Part shown: in pieces, positions 17,487 to 25,274 of the stretch
Layout of the letters: each line of letters begins with the position of its first letter
Position numbering within the stretch: the first letter of the stretch is position 1
NCBI RefSeq assembly: GCF_009865215.1
Contig: NZ_WWJX01001126.1
Span: 1-37,880 of the forward strand
DNA length: 37,880 nucleotides
Direction of reading: 5' to 3'
DNA from: Streptomyces sp. SID3343
Lineage (GTDB): Bacteria > Actinomycetota > Actinomycetes > Streptomycetales > Streptomycetaceae
Notes under the pieces: generated by a model
Told to the model about the DNA's origin: nothing
Seen by the model: only the letters and a program-made list of their open reading frames with translations
Databases searched by the model: none
Program-made: the position numbers and the translations under genes

Positions 17487-17960
17487 TCAGTACGTCGGGC
17501 AGATGTGCTTCCGGACGGCGTCGAGGATGGCGGCCGACTTGGTCGGGCCGAATCCGCTTGGGTGGTTCGGGCTGCTGAACCGCTGCTCGACCAGGCCGAT
17601 GAGCTTGCTGCGGTCCGTCGGCCAACTCTTGACCGACTGGCATTGGCTCTTGCCGCGGCTGACGGCCTTCTCTTCCTTGGCGTGGACGATGTCCGGGTCG
17701 ATCGCCTTCAGCTCGGTGATGTACCGGGCCCAGGTCGCCTTGTCGGGGTCCGGCGGTAGGCCGGCGTTCTCGGCGATGGCGGCCTTCTGCTCAGGTGTGA
17801 GCGTGGACGGCGGGTCGCTGGCCTTGCCTGCGGGCGCCGTCGTGCTGACCTTCGGCGCGGCTGCCTTGGGTTCGGCTTTGTCGTCCTCCGTGCAGCCTGC
17901 GGCGGCGAAGAGCAGGGTCATGCTCGCTGCGGTGATGCCAAGTCGGGTGATGCGTCGCAC
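17487..17960 (-). CDS. Secreted lipoprotein, DUF732-like C-terminus
   Basis: A 157-residue protein with a short basic N-terminus (MRRITRLGITAA), a hydrophobic stretch and a lipobox ending AAAGC, so it should be lipidated on a Cys near residue 23 and held on the outer face of the membrane. A Pro/Ala linker leads to a folded domain with two Cys (KSQCQSV and the final RKHICPTY), as in DUF732-type proteins of actinobacteria. GTG 17960 follows TGGGGG. It is flanked on both sides by stem-loops, just before terminase. A role in blocking superinfection or altering the lysogen surface is inference. Confidence 0.8.
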   Translation of the reverse strand: MRRITRLGITAASMTLLFAAAGCTEDDKAEPKAAAPKVSTTAPAGKASDPPSTLTPEQKAAIAENAGLPPDPDKATWARYITELKAIDPDIVHAKEEKAVSRGKSQCQSVKSWPTDRSKLIGLVEQRFSSPNHPSGFGPTKSAAILDAVRKHICPTY

Positions 17961-17987
17961 TGTGCCCCCAGGTGTGGATGTCCTGGG

Positions 17988-18188
17988 TTAGACCGTCGGG
18001 GCGGCCGTAGGGTTGTGCGGCGGGTCGATTTGGTCGGCTGCGGCACGGAGCGCGTCGGCGACGGCGGCAGTGGTCAGGGTGACGACGCCGGTCGTTTGGT
18101 CTACGTCCAGGGTGACCGTGCCGATCATTGCTTCGCCGGCGTCGCCGACTCGCATGTAGAGCGGCAGTGTGCCGATGGTGGCGGGCAT
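17988..18188 (-). CDS. Small unknown phage protein
   Basis: A 66-residue acidic protein (MPATIGTLPLYMRVGDAGEAMIGTVTLDVDQTTGVV) ending in a helix (AVADALRAAADQID). GGAGAACC directly precedes ATG 18188. It is the first gene after the non-coding island at 18,189-18,388. Function unknown. Confidence 0.65.
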   Translation of the reverse strand: MPATIGTLPLYMRVGDAGEAMIGTVTLDVDQTTGVVTLTTAAVADALRAAADQIDPPHNPTAAPTV

Positions 18189-18217
18189 GGTTCTCCAGCC
18201 GCTGGGGGTGGGTTGGT

Positions 18218-18247
18218 GCGCGGACCCGTCCGCCCACGGGTCCGCGC
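18218..18247 (-). terminator. Stem-loop, 12-bp stem
   Basis: GCGCGGACCCGT at 18218-18229 pairs perfectly with ACGGGTCCGCGC at 18236-18247, loop of six. No T-run. First of two strong hairpins in the non-coding gap. Confidence 0.6.
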
Positions 18248-18290
18248 CGTGCTGGGCGCGTCAGGGCGGGCCAAGGGGTAGCTGATGCAC

Positions 18291-18324
18291 GAGAGCCCCG
18301 GGCCGGTGTGGGCTCGGGGCTCTC
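18291..18324 (-). terminator. Stem-loop, 14-bp stem
   Basis: GAGAGCCCCGGGCC at 18291-18304 pairs with GGCTCGGGGCTCTC at 18311-18324 with one G-T pair and a six-base loop. Likely terminator or processing site separating early from late genes. A smaller hairpin (TTCGGC/GCCGAA, 18332-18347) follows. Confidence 0.65.
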
Positions 18325-18356
18325 GGGGTGTTTCGGCGCATGCCGAAGTCACAAGC

Positions 18357-18365
18357 TGTGGATAA
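18357..18365 (-). promoter_or_regulatory. DnaA-box-like 9-mer TTATCCACA
   Basis: On the minus strand the sequence is TTATCCACA, identical to the classical strong DnaA box and close to the Streptomyces preference TTGTCCACA. It lies in a short AT-richer stretch of a non-coding gap. A single box is weak evidence for function. Confidence 0.4.
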
Positions 18366-18388
18366 CTCCTGAAGGGTAGGTCACGTGA

Positions 18389-18793
18389 TCACTCGGCGCA
18401 ACCACTGTTGTCGCTCCTCCCCCACGTACCGTACCGCCGCTCTACACGGTGCTGCCGCCCGCGCTGACCTGGGATGTAGGCGTAGAGCAGCGCCGACCCG
18501 GGCGGTGGGGGAGGGATGGGCGCGCCGGTGAGGAGCGGCTCGACGTCGTCGCGGTGGACGCCGCGCCGCCCGCCGACCGAACCGACTCGGACCTGTGGGC
18601 GGACCGGAACGCCGTGCGCGTCGAGGAGGTCGCGGAGCGCCTGGTCGTCGCGGTCGACCCAGTGCCGGTAGCACCGCAGGGTCGCGTACAGCTCGGCCAG
18701 GTGCACCGCGCGCCGGTGCTCACCGATGATGGCGAGCACCAGCACGAGGTACGCCTCGCTCCGCATCGCGGCGCGGGTGGGGATCGAGGTCAC
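18389..18793 (-). CDS. Unknown protein, possible winged-helix
   Basis: A 134-residue protein from GTG 18793, overlapping the previous stop (GTGA). The first part is helical (AYLVLVLAIIGEHRRAVHLAELYATLRCYRHWVDRDDQALRDLL) followed by VRVGSVGGRRGVHRDDVEPLL, which could be a small winged-helix. The C-terminus is basic. The longer frame to 19057 is a shadow. Function unknown. Confidence 0.6.
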   Translation of the reverse strand: MTSIPTRAAMRSEAYLVLVLAIIGEHRRAVHLAELYATLRCYRHWVDRDDQALRDLLDAHGVPVRPQVRVGSVGGRRGVHRDDVEPLLTGAPIPPPPPGSALLYAYIPGQRGRQHRVERRYGTWGRSDNSGCAE

Positions 18794-19026
18794 TGCATCC
18801 CGCGCAGCGCGAGCGCGAGGCCGCCGAGCATCAGGGTGCCCAGGATGAACCAGAGGCGGGCGGTCTTGCCCGCTTCGCTCTTGCCTGCCTTGCGCCATTG
18901 GCCGCCGATGTAGCCACCGATGCCGAACGTGAGCGCGAGGCCGACGCCGATCTGCTTTGGGTTGACGGCGCGTTCGTCGGTTGCGGTCTGGGCGAGCATC
19001 TGGCCCGCGATCTCGTTGAGGCTCAT
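18790..19026 (-). CDS. Small membrane protein
   Basis: A 78-residue protein with two hydrophobic segments, VGLALTFGIGGYIGGQW (about 28-44) and LWFILGTLMLGGLALAL (about 58-74), separated by a basic loop (RKAGKSEAGKTAR). ATG 19026 overlaps the previous stop (ATGA). A helical hairpin in the membrane is likely; it could be holin-like in shape but is far from the endolysin. Confidence 0.7.
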   Translation of the reverse strand: MSLNEIAGQMLAQTATDERAVNPKQIGVGLALTFGIGGYIGGQWRKAGKSEAGKTARLWFILGTLMLGGLALALRGMQ

Positions 19027-19946
19027 GCGCGTGCCGCCTTCTTGACTGCGGCTTCACGGGCGCGCTTCAGCGTGGTCCACACGGTGGAGCGCACCACGGG
19101 ACCGTGGACGTCCTCGACGGCGGCGACGACGTCGTCGAGGGTGTCGATGCCGGCCTCGACAAGGTCCCGGACGGTGTCGGCGATGCTGGGTGAGGCGTCG
19201 TCGACATGCCTGGTGGGGGCCGTGTCGATGGTGTCGACGACATGGCGCACGGTGTCGATGTCGGTGTCGATGCCGACCGCGTCGAGCTGGTCGACGAGCT
19301 GCTCGGGGCTCGCGGTGGGCATGGTCGCGGCGGCGGCGCGAATTGCGGCGCGGATGGTCGCGGTTGCCCGGGCGGGCTGCTCGTCGACGGGTGACGGCGC
19401 GTCGGTCCGCATGGGGTCGAGGTTGTCGAGGCGGACGCCGACGGCGGCGCGCAGGGTCCGCCAGGAGCGGACCGGGAACATGCACCAGGCGATCAGCGGG
19501 ACGCGCGGCAGTAGTTCGGCGACGAGGCCGCGCTCGACGAGGACGGTGTCGCGGACGTCGCGGCGGTGGAGCTCGAACAGTAGCTCGACCATGCCGGAGA
19601 GGCTGGCGAACGCGATCGCGGCCGCGATGCCGCCGATGGCGTGTCCGTGGTGGTAGTTGAGGATGCCGGCGACGCCGACGAACGCGAAAATCGAGGCCCT
19701 GGGCAGTCCCGCCCCTGTGCCTCGTTCGACGGCGCGGCGGGCGTATTCGGCGGCGAGTAGGCCGGCGGCGTCGAACATGATGCTGATGCCGTAGGCGAGG
19801 CTGGTGGGCATGCCCCAGCGGGTGAGCTGGTCGGAGATGGACCAGGCTGCGGCGGCGAGCATCATCGCGAGGACGACGAACCAGGCGAGGCGAACGATGC
19901 CGGACGATCGGCGTCGAGGCGCGGTCGTAGGGTGGGCGGTAGCCAT
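19023..19946 (-). CDS. Multi-pass membrane protein, DUF2637/SpdB-like
   Basis: A 307-residue protein. Four hydrophobic segments fall in the first 130 residues (LAWFVVLAMMLAAAAWSI, then GISIMFDAAGLLAAEYARR, ASIFAFVGVAGILNY, GGIAAAIAFASLSGMVELLF), followed by a soluble region of Ala/Asp/Thr-rich helices and a C-terminal domain rich in VEAGIDTLDDVVAAVED. The membrane half resembles the DUF2637 family found in Streptomyces conjugative elements (SpdB-type spread proteins) and in some actinophages. Assignment is by appearance. It is translationally coupled to the small membrane protein. Confidence 0.65.
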   Translation of the reverse strand: MATAHPTTAPRRRSSGIVRLAWFVVLAMMLAAAAWSISDQLTRWGMPTSLAYGISIMFDAAGLLAAEYARRAVERGTGAGLPRASIFAFVGVAGILNYHHGHAIGGIAAAIAFASLSGMVELLFELHRRDVRDTVLVERGLVAELLPRVPLIAWCMFPVRSWRTLRAAVGVRLDNLDPMRTDAPSPVDEQPARATATIRAAIRAAAATMPTASPEQLVDQLDAVGIDTDIDTVRHVVDTIDTAPTRHVDDASPSIADTVRDLVEAGIDTLDDVVAAVEDVHGPVVRSTVWTTLKRAREAAVKKAARA

Positions 19947-19983
19947 TCGGTGATCTCCTGCGTGGATCTCGGTGGTGAGGCGT

Positions 19984-20009
19984 CCGGCCGGGGTTCAGAG
20001 CCCGGCCGG
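19984..20009 (-). terminator. Stem-loop in intergenic gap
   Basis: CCGGCCGGG at 19984-19992 pairs with CCCGGCCGG at 20001-20009, loop of eight. It lies between the stop of the zinc-finger gene (20029) and the ribosome site of the membrane protein gene (19946). No T-run. Confidence 0.5.
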
Positions 20010-20028
20010 GCGCCGTTTGCGTTGTGGG

Positions 20029-20802
20029 TCAGCCGGTGTTGAGCTCGGCGTACAGGCGGTCCTGCTCGGCCTGGGTGAGCCCGGTGCCTCGGCGGCCGAC
20101 CTCGGCCGCGTCGACCAGCGGGTCGCGGGTTGCGGGAGGAGCACCATGGGTGAGCGCGCGGCCGAGCGCGGCGAGGTCGTCCCACCTCCACATCGGCCGG
20201 CCCTGAATCCAGGTGGTCGCTGGCGCTTCGCAGACCTTGACGGTGCCGGTGCACTCGACGTGCGGACCGAGCTCGTGCGCCGCGTGCACGAGGAGCGGCG
20301 AGCCGCACCAGGGGCAGGGTTGGAGCAGTCGCAGGGGCCGCTCATCGCCGAGACCGAGCACGGTGATGATCTGCCGGGCGACCGGCCGGAGCGTCCTGTC
20401 CATCCACTGGGTGAGTTCGCGGCCGTTCGCGTGGTCGCCGAGCCAGGTTCGGTACCGCGCGAGGTCGGCGCACGCCGCAGGAACGGTCAGAGGGTTGCCG
20501 GTGGCGCGGCGGTACAGGGTGAGGCCGAGCCCGGACCGCACCTCGGCCTCGACGTACAGGAGGCCCTGTTCGGCGACGCGTGCGACCTGGACGGCGGACA
20601 GGTCGGCGGCGGCCGGGGACGCGCCGCGGCCGAGCGTGGACCGCTCCTGCCGTTCGATCCGGTCCCGCTCGGCGATGGCCTCGGCCAGGTGGCGTCCGAT
20701 GTGGCTGGCGCGCGGGCGGCGGGTGCCGGGCATCGACGCCGCGCGCAGGTCGGCCCAGTGCTCGGCGATGATCTCGGCCGGTGTGGCGGTGTCGGTCTTC
20801 AC
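20029..20802 (-). CDS. Unknown protein with zinc-ribbon
   Basis: A 257-residue protein from GTG 20802, preceded by AGGAGA. The N-terminal two thirds are helical (AEAIAERDRIERQERS, VARVAEQGLLYVEAEVRSG). A CPWC...CTGTVKVC pattern near residues 165-195 forms a likely zinc ribbon, followed by the short MWRWDDLAALGRAL helix. Similar proteins occur in the early region of Streptomyces phages; role unknown, DNA or RNA binding is possible. Confidence 0.7.
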   Translation of the reverse strand: MKTDTATPAEIIAEHWADLRAASMPGTRRPRASHIGRHLAEAIAERDRIERQERSTLGRGASPAAADLSAVQVARVAEQGLLYVEAEVRSGLGLTLYRRATGNPLTVPAACADLARYRTWLGDHANGRELTQWMDRTLRPVARQIITVLGLGDERPLRLLQPCPWCGSPLLVHAAHELGPHVECTGTVKVCEAPATTWIQGRPMWRWDDLAALGRALTHGAPPATRDPLVDAAEVGRRGTGLTQAEQDRLYAELNTG

Positions 20803-20849
20803 AGCGGTCTCCTGCGGTCGTACGGTGGTGGGCCCTCCCCAGGGATGCT

Positions 20850-20881
20850 GGGCCCGCGCTGACCTCCACCAGCGCGGGCCC
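20850..20881 (-). terminator. Stem-loop, 12-bp stem
   Basis: GGGCCCGCGCTG at 20850-20861 pairs perfectly with CAGCGCGGGCCC at 20870-20881, loop of eight. It lies 8 bases past the stop of the 93-residue gene and before the next ribosome site. Confidence 0.65.
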
Positions 20882-20889
20882 GTGGTGCG

Positions 20890-21171
20890 TCACCAGGCGT
20901 TGCCTAGGAGGTCGGTCTCGTCGTCGGTGTCGGTGTGGGTGGCGGCCGGTGCGTGGGCGGGCTCGGGCTCGAGGAGCGCCATGACCGACGCGACCGTGGC
21001 ACGGTCGCCGCCGATCACCACCGTGACGGTGAGGCCGCGCCGGAGTAGGCCGCGCAGGAGGTCCCGCCATCCCAGGTAGACGCTGTGGCGCACGAACGGG
21101 TCGGCGAGCGGGTGCTGGAACGCGATGGTGCGGTCGTCTATGCACGTCGTGACGTGGTAGCGGTCGGTCAT
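20890..21171 (-). CDS. Small unknown protein
   Basis: A 93-residue protein (MTDRYHVTTCIDDRTIAFQHPLADPFVRHSVYLGWRDLLRG) starting at ATG 21171, which overlaps the previous stop (ATGA). An alpha/beta fold seems likely (RGLTVTVVIGGDRATVASVMALL); the last 30 residues are acidic and disordered. No known motif. Confidence 0.65.
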   Translation of the reverse strand: MTDRYHVTTCIDDRTIAFQHPLADPFVRHSVYLGWRDLLRGLLRRGLTVTVVIGGDRATVASVMALLEPEPAHAPAATHTDTDDETDLLGNAW

Positions 21172-22127
21172 GCGTCGATCCACACGATGCGGGTGGCGCC
21201 GCCGTGGCCGTGGATGCGTTCGGCGTCGGTCATACGGTCCCAGGTGACGGTGGACGGGTGCTCGCCGCGCCACCGCAGCGAGGCGGTGCCGTCCGGCCAC
21301 AGCACGCCGTCGGCAACGCGGCCGATGCCGGACGCTCCGGTGACGTCAACGTCGCGGTCGAGGTAGAAGCGGCGCGGTTGCTGTTCGACGAGCCGTGCGA
21401 TGGGGTGGTCGTCCTCGACGGCGGGGGCTGGCTCCTCGAGGGCTTCGCGGATACGGCGAACCGCGTCGAGCACCTCGGCGGCCTCCTTGTCGTAGTCGTC
21501 GACCCACTCGGCGACGTCCGTCTCGATCCGCGCGAGTTCGACAACGACTCGTACGAGCGCGCCGGCGAGCCGGACGCGCTCCGTGTCGGGCGATAGGCCA
21601 GGTTGGTTAACAGCGTCGGCCGTGGCGCGCAACCGGGTGACGGCCTCGCCGCGGCCTGGGTCGAGCTCGTGATCTTGCGGCAGCGCCGCAATCGTGTCGG
21701 CCACGGTGCGCAGGGCGGTTGCCCATGCGGTACTCAGGTCTTCCTCGGCGCTGCGGTGGAGGGTGGCGAACATGCGGGCGTGGTCGCGGATCCACTCGAC
21801 CTCGACGACAAGGCGGGGTGCGTGCTCGGCGAGCAGGCGCCGCATTGCCGGGTCTACCTCGGCGAGTTCCTCGGTGGTGGCGTTGTCGTCGTCGATGCGG
21901 GCGACGGCGGCCAGGTCGGCGCGGACCTGGTCGAGCTCGGGCGCGGTGTCGAGGCCGCAGCCGCGGCGGATGGCGGCGATGAGTTCCTCGGCACGGTCAG
22001 GGCGGATGAACACGCCGACGTCGGCGACGGTGACGGAGATGCCGCCGCCCGGGTCGTCGAGCGGCTCGATGGTGAGCTCGTCTCGGGCTTCGTCGAGGAA
22101 GTGGTACTTGGGGATGCGCTCGTTCAC
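21168..22127 (-). CDS. Unknown early protein, helical with C-terminal beta domain
   Basis: A 319-residue protein. The N-terminus YHFLDEARDELTIEPLDDPGGGISVTVADVGVFI resembles a small immunity- or recombination-associated beta domain; the centre is long acidic helices with coiled-coil tendency (LARIETDVAEWVDDYDKEAAEVLDAVRRIREALEE); the C-terminus (RRFYLDRDVDVTGASGIG...VTWDRMTDAERIHGHGG) is a separate compact domain that recurs in actinophage proteins. GTG 22127 follows GGAGCGAGAC. Function unknown. Confidence 0.7.
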   Translation of the reverse strand: MNERIPKYHFLDEARDELTIEPLDDPGGGISVTVADVGVFIRPDRAEELIAAIRRGCGLDTAPELDQVRADLAAVARIDDDNATTEELAEVDPAMRRLLAEHAPRLVVEVEWIRDHARMFATLHRSAEEDLSTAWATALRTVADTIAALPQDHELDPGRGEAVTRLRATADAVNQPGLSPDTERVRLAGALVRVVVELARIETDVAEWVDDYDKEAAEVLDAVRRIREALEEPAPAVEDDHPIARLVEQQPRRFYLDRDVDVTGASGIGRVADGVLWPDGTASLRWRGEHPSTVTWDRMTDAERIHGHGGATRIVWIDA

Positions 22128-22151
22128 GTCTCGCTCCTGGTGGTGGGTGGT

Positions 22152-22180
22152 GCCGGGCGCCCGCAGGTGGGGCGCCCGGC
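22152..22180 (-). terminator. Stem-loop, 11-bp stem, after ssb
   Basis: GCCGGGCGCCC at 22152-22162 pairs perfectly with GGGCGCCCGGC at 22170-22180, loop of seven. It lies 9 bases past the SSB stop. No T-run. Confidence 0.65.
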
Positions 22181-22188
22181 AGGCGGGC

Positions 22189-22707
22189 TTAGAACGGGGG
22201 TTCGTTGGCGGCGTACTGCTGGCCGCCGTAGCCGCCGTTCTGCGGGGCGGGTGTGGCCCACGGGTCGTCAGGTGCGGGGCCGCCGTTCTGCTGACCGCGC
22301 GGGGGCTGCTGCCGTGCGCCGCGCTGCTGCTGTGCGCCGCCGCCGAGCGAGGCCTTGGTGACCTGAGCCGTGGCCCACTTCAGCGACGGGCCGATCTCGT
22401 CGACCTCCAGCTCCACGACGGTGCGCTTCTGGCCGTCCTTCTCGTAGGACCGCTGCTTCAGCCGGCCCTGGGCGATGACCGCGCTCCCCTTGGCGAGCGA
22501 CTCCGCGATGTTCTCGGCGAGCTGCTTCCAGGCCGAGCAGCGGAGGAACAGCGCCTCGCCGTCCTTCCACTCGTTCGTCTGCCGGTCGAAGACGCGCGGG
22601 GTCGAGGCAATGGTGAAGTTGGCGACGGCGGCGCCGTTCGGGGTGAAGCGCAGTTCGGGATCGGCGGTCAGGTTGCCGATCACGGTGATGACGGTGTCTC
22701 CGGCCAT
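22189..22707 (-). CDS. ssb: Single-stranded DNA-binding protein
   Basis: A 172-residue SSB. The OB-fold occupies the first 115 residues ([71 protein letters not shown]). The tail is Gln/Gly/Pro-rich and ends in EPPF, resembling the acidic-Pro-Phe tip of bacterial SSBs that binds partner proteins. ATG 22707 follows CAGGAGGACACC. It protects single strands at the phage replication fork together with the helicases encoded just upstream. Confidence 0.95.
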   Translation of the reverse strand: MAGDTVITVIGNLTADPELRFTPNGAAVANFTIASTPRVFDRQTNEWKDGEALFLRCSAWKQLAENIAESLAKGSAVIAQGRLKQRSYEKDGQKRTVVELEVDEIGPSLKWATAQVTKASLGGGAQQQRGARQQPPRGQQNGGPAPDDPWATPAPQNGGYGGQQYAANEPPF

Positions 22708-22736
22708 GCGGGGTGTCCTCCTGGTGATGCGGGTGG

Positions 22737-23057
22737 TCAGGTGAGGGGGCTGCCGAACGGCGGCAGGCTCGGGTCCTCTGCGACACGCTCGGCGTATCGC
22801 AGGGCGGGGACACCGTGGCCGTAGAGCAGTACGTCGTAGCCGAGGAACCGGCCCTTGCCGTAGATGAAGGCCGCGTTCTTGGTGGTCAGGGTGTGGACGG
22901 CGACCTTGAGGAGCTCGCACCACTGCTCCCACTCGTCGAGGGAGGTTGGGTTGGTGTGGACGGACAGCGTGTTGTCGGTGCAGTCGACGCGAGTCGGATA
23001 GGGCAGGCCGGCGCGGGCCGCAGCACCGCCGAGGATGTTGCCGATCGGGTTGGTCAC
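22737..23057 (-). CDS. Small unknown protein between helicase and SSB
   Basis: A 106-residue protein from GTG 23057, overlapping the helicase stop (GTGA). The body ([65 protein letters not shown]) suggests a small alpha/beta fold. It sits inside the replication module, so a replication accessory role is possible but not shown. Confidence 0.65.
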   Translation of the reverse strand: MTNPIGNILGGAAARAGLPYPTRVDCTDNTLSVHTNPTSLDEWEQWCELLKVAVHTLTTKNAAFIYGKGRFLGYDVLLYGHGVPALRYAERVAEDPSLPPFGSPLT

Positions 23058-24385
23058 GAGAGGGCTCCGGTGTCGGACCGCCCGTTGCGGTCCGCGTCGA
23101 CGGGCATGTACGGGGTCCACGGCCATTCGCCCTGGGTGGTCCAGCCGCCGCGGATGAATCGCGGCCAGTTGCGTTCGTCGCGGGCACCGCGCCAGGGGAC
23201 GATGCGGCGGGCCCGGTCCTCCTCCGCCGAGCGGGTGTCCTCGACGGGACGCAGGCCCATGCCGAACTCGGGCCAGCGGAGCCATAGCGAGGAGCCGACG
23301 GGGGCCAGGCCGCGCGGACCGAACCCAGACGCTTTGGCTGCGTGCGCCTCCATGACGAGCGCGCATCCGGCGGTGACGCGGGCCTCGGTGAGCGCGAGCG
23401 TCACCTTTCGCGCGTGCTCCTCGCTGTTCGGGTCGCCGGTGTGCAACTGGTAGATGGGGCCGATGACGAGCAAGTCGGGCATGACGTCCTCGACGCGCCG
23501 CATAAGCCAGGCCCGGCCGTCGGCGCGGGTGAGGTCGACGCCCTCGGGGCGGCAGTGGATGTGCAACTGACCGCGCTTGACCGGGTGGTGGATGCGTTCG
23601 GCCGTGTCCATCAGGCTGCGGTACCGGCGGCGGGACTGGGCCTCGGAGTTCTCGCAGTCGAGGACCAAGACCCTCTTCGGCCCAAGTGTGTTCGGCTCCT
23701 TGCCGAACGGCAGGACGCCGGCCGCGGTCGCCACCGCGATCTGTCGCAGCAGCACCGACTTGCCGCCTCCCTCACCAGCGGTCCAGATGACGCGGTCGCC
23801 GCGCTCCAGGTAGCCGGGCAGGACCCAGTCGGGCTCGTCGTCCTCGACCTGAAGGAAGTCGTGGATGTCCTGAACGCCGACGTCTTCGCTTGCACGGCCT
23901 CGGTCGCGGACGTCGCGGGTGATGGTGACGGCGCGCTCGGCCAGGTCGTCGGATCGGCCCGCCGTGCCGTAGCCGAGCTGGGCGATCGAGATGCCCGCTC
24001 GGACGACGGCGCGCCGCAGCGACAGGGCGCGGATGCGGCGGATGTACCAGCTGGCGTCGGCGGCGGGCGGTGGGGACGCGGCCAGGGTGTGGATGTACGG
24101 CGGGCCGCCCACGCGGGCCAGGTCGCCGGCGGCCTGGAGTTCGGCGACGACGGTGTGCGCGTTGATCGACTCGCCCTGCTCGTCGAGCCGCAGCATCGCG
24201 CGGAGGACGGTCTCGTGTGCGGGTCGGTAGAGGTCGCTGGGCTGGACGGTGCGGAGCACGTCGCGAACGGCGTGACGGTAGATCAGGCAGCAGCCGAGGA
24301 GGGCCTGTTCGGCGTCGATGTCGTGCGGTTCCATGCGGTCGACGGGCGAAAGCTCGTCGGGCTGGTAGTCCTCGGGGTCGCTCAT
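23054..24385 (-). CDS. DnaB-like replicative helicase
   Basis: A 443-residue protein. Residues 18-120 form a DnaB N-terminal domain ([58 protein letters not shown]). The motor domain has Walker A GEGGGKS (204-210) and Walker B VLVLDCEN (238-245), then [10 protein letters not shown]; it looks more like the RepA/AAA_25 hexameric helicases than bacterial DnaB. ATG 24385 shares a base with the initiator stop (TGATG). It would be loaded at the phage origin by the upstream protein. Confidence 0.9.
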   Translation of the reverse strand: MSDPEDYQPDELSPVDRMEPHDIDAEQALLGCCLIYRHAVRDVLRTVQPSDLYRPAHETVLRAMLRLDEQGESINAHTVVAELQAAGDLARVGGPPYIHTLAASPPPAADASWYIRRIRALSLRRAVVRAGISIAQLGYGTAGRSDDLAERAVTITRDVRDRGRASEDVGVQDIHDFLQVEDDEPDWVLPGYLERGDRVIWTAGEGGGKSVLLRQIAVATAAGVLPFGKEPNTLGPKRVLVLDCENSEAQSRRRYRSLMDTAERIHHPVKRGQLHIHCRPEGVDLTRADGRAWLMRRVEDVMPDLLVIGPIYQLHTGDPNSEEHARKVTLALTEARVTAGCALVMEAHAAKASGFGPRGLAPVGSSLWLRWPEFGMGLRPVEDTRSAEEDRARRIVPWRGARDERNWPRFIRGGWTTQGEWPWTPYMPVDADRNGRSDTGALS

Positions 24386-25233
24386 CAGAACACTCCGTTG
24401 TCGGCGTAGGTCTGGTGGATGGGTTGGCGGGCCGCAGCGCAGGCGGCGTCGGCCGCGGCCTTGTCGCGCTGCTCGGTGGCCTTGAGAACCAGGCGGTCGT
24501 ACTGCTTGCGGAGCGTGGGCATCGACATGACGTTCGACTTCCAGAACGAGTCGGCCTGGCACCAGTCGATGGCCCGGATGATGCGCTCGACGCTGCGGCC
24601 GTCGAGGTCGATCAGTCGACGTGCTTCGTCACGCCACTCCTGGTTGATCCGGGGCCGTCGGCTGCCGTTGCCCTCGATGCGGTCGGCGAGGTGTTGGCAC
24701 ACCTGCTCGACGTCGGGGCGGGGGGAGGGAAGAGAGGTACTACTACTTACTTCAGGGACTCTTGTGGTCAGCTCCTGACCTAGGTCAGCTCCTGACCCAG
24801 CCCCCATCTGTCCGGGTTCGCCAGGTTGGGCTAGGTCAGCTCCTGACCCAGGCTGGGTCAGCTCCTGACCTAGGTCAGCTCCTGACCCAGCCCCTGTTTG
24901 GGATGAATCGCCGGTAATAGCTAGGTCAGCTCCTGACCCAGCCGGGACGTGGATCGAGTACTCGCACTGGGCGTGATCTCGCCGCGCGTCGGCCACCGAC
25001 GGCGACGTGTACGCGATCCACCCGGCCTCCACCAAGGTCTTGCGGTGGGTCAAGAAGGTCCCCTTCGCCATGCCGGTCGCGGCCAACAGAACCGACTGCG
25101 CGGGCTGGTGCTCGCGGGGGATCACGCCGGTGTCGACGTCGGCCCACGTCGCGAGAGTCAGCGCCAGGAGACGCGACAGCGGAGGCAGCGCGGACCGACG
25201 TATCGCCCGCTCGAACTCGAACCTGCCTGCCAC
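24385..25233 (-). CDS. Replication initiator / helicase loader, lambda O-like
   Basis: A 282-residue protein from GTG 25233, preceded by GAGAGGT. Residues about 5-95 form a winged helix (LALTLATWADVDTGVIPREHQ, AATGMAKGTFLTHRKTLVEAGWIAY). Residues 99-157 are a low-complexity linker of GSGADL and GQELT units encoded by repeated DNA. The C-terminal domain (EWRDEARRLIDLDGRSVERI, then FWKSNVMSMPTLRKQYD) is typical of phage primosome or loader proteins. This plan, DNA-binding head, repeat linker, partner-binding tail, directly before the helicase gene, is that of lambda O. The longer frame to 25494 is a shadow. Confidence 0.78.
   Translation of the reverse strand: MAGRFEFERAIRRSALPPLSRLLALTLATWADVDTGVIPREHQPAQSVLLAATGMAKGTFLTHRKTLVEAGWIAYTSPSVADARRDHAQCEYSIHVPAGSGADLAITGDSSQTGAGSGADLGQELTQPGSGADLAQPGEPGQMGAGSGADLGQELTTRVPEVSSSTSLPSPRPDVEQVCQHLADRIEGNGSRRPRINQEWRDEARRLIDLDGRSVERIIRAIDWCQADSFWKSNVMSMPTLRKQYDRLVLKATEQRDKAAADAACAAARQPIHQTYADNGVF
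24766..24938 (-). repeat. Six palindromic iterons inside the initiator gene: candidate phage origin
   Basis: GGTCAGCTCCTGACC occurs exactly at 24766, 24783, 24834, 24856, 24873 and 24924 (15 bp each). The spacings 17, 51, 22, 17, 51 show a 90-bp unit present twice. Each copy is a near-palindrome (GGTCAG-CTC-CTGACC). Four copies are read as GSGAD and two as GQELT, so the DNA and not the peptide is what is repeated. A locally AT-richer stretch (24739-24762) follows in the coding direction. Confidence 0.85.
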
Positions 25234-25274
25234 GTACGAACCTCTCGGGTGGTGCTGCTGGGACGGTGGTTGGT

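Noticed and set aside
18790..19026. Two-helix small protein as the phage holin
   Set aside because: It is in the early region, 18 kb from the endolysin, coupled to other membrane genes; the real holin is more likely beyond the left edge.
24766..24938. Regular repeats considered as a CRISPR array
   Set aside because: Units are 15 bp, spacings are 2, 36 and 7 bases, spacers are partly duplicated, and the whole array is inside a coding gene.
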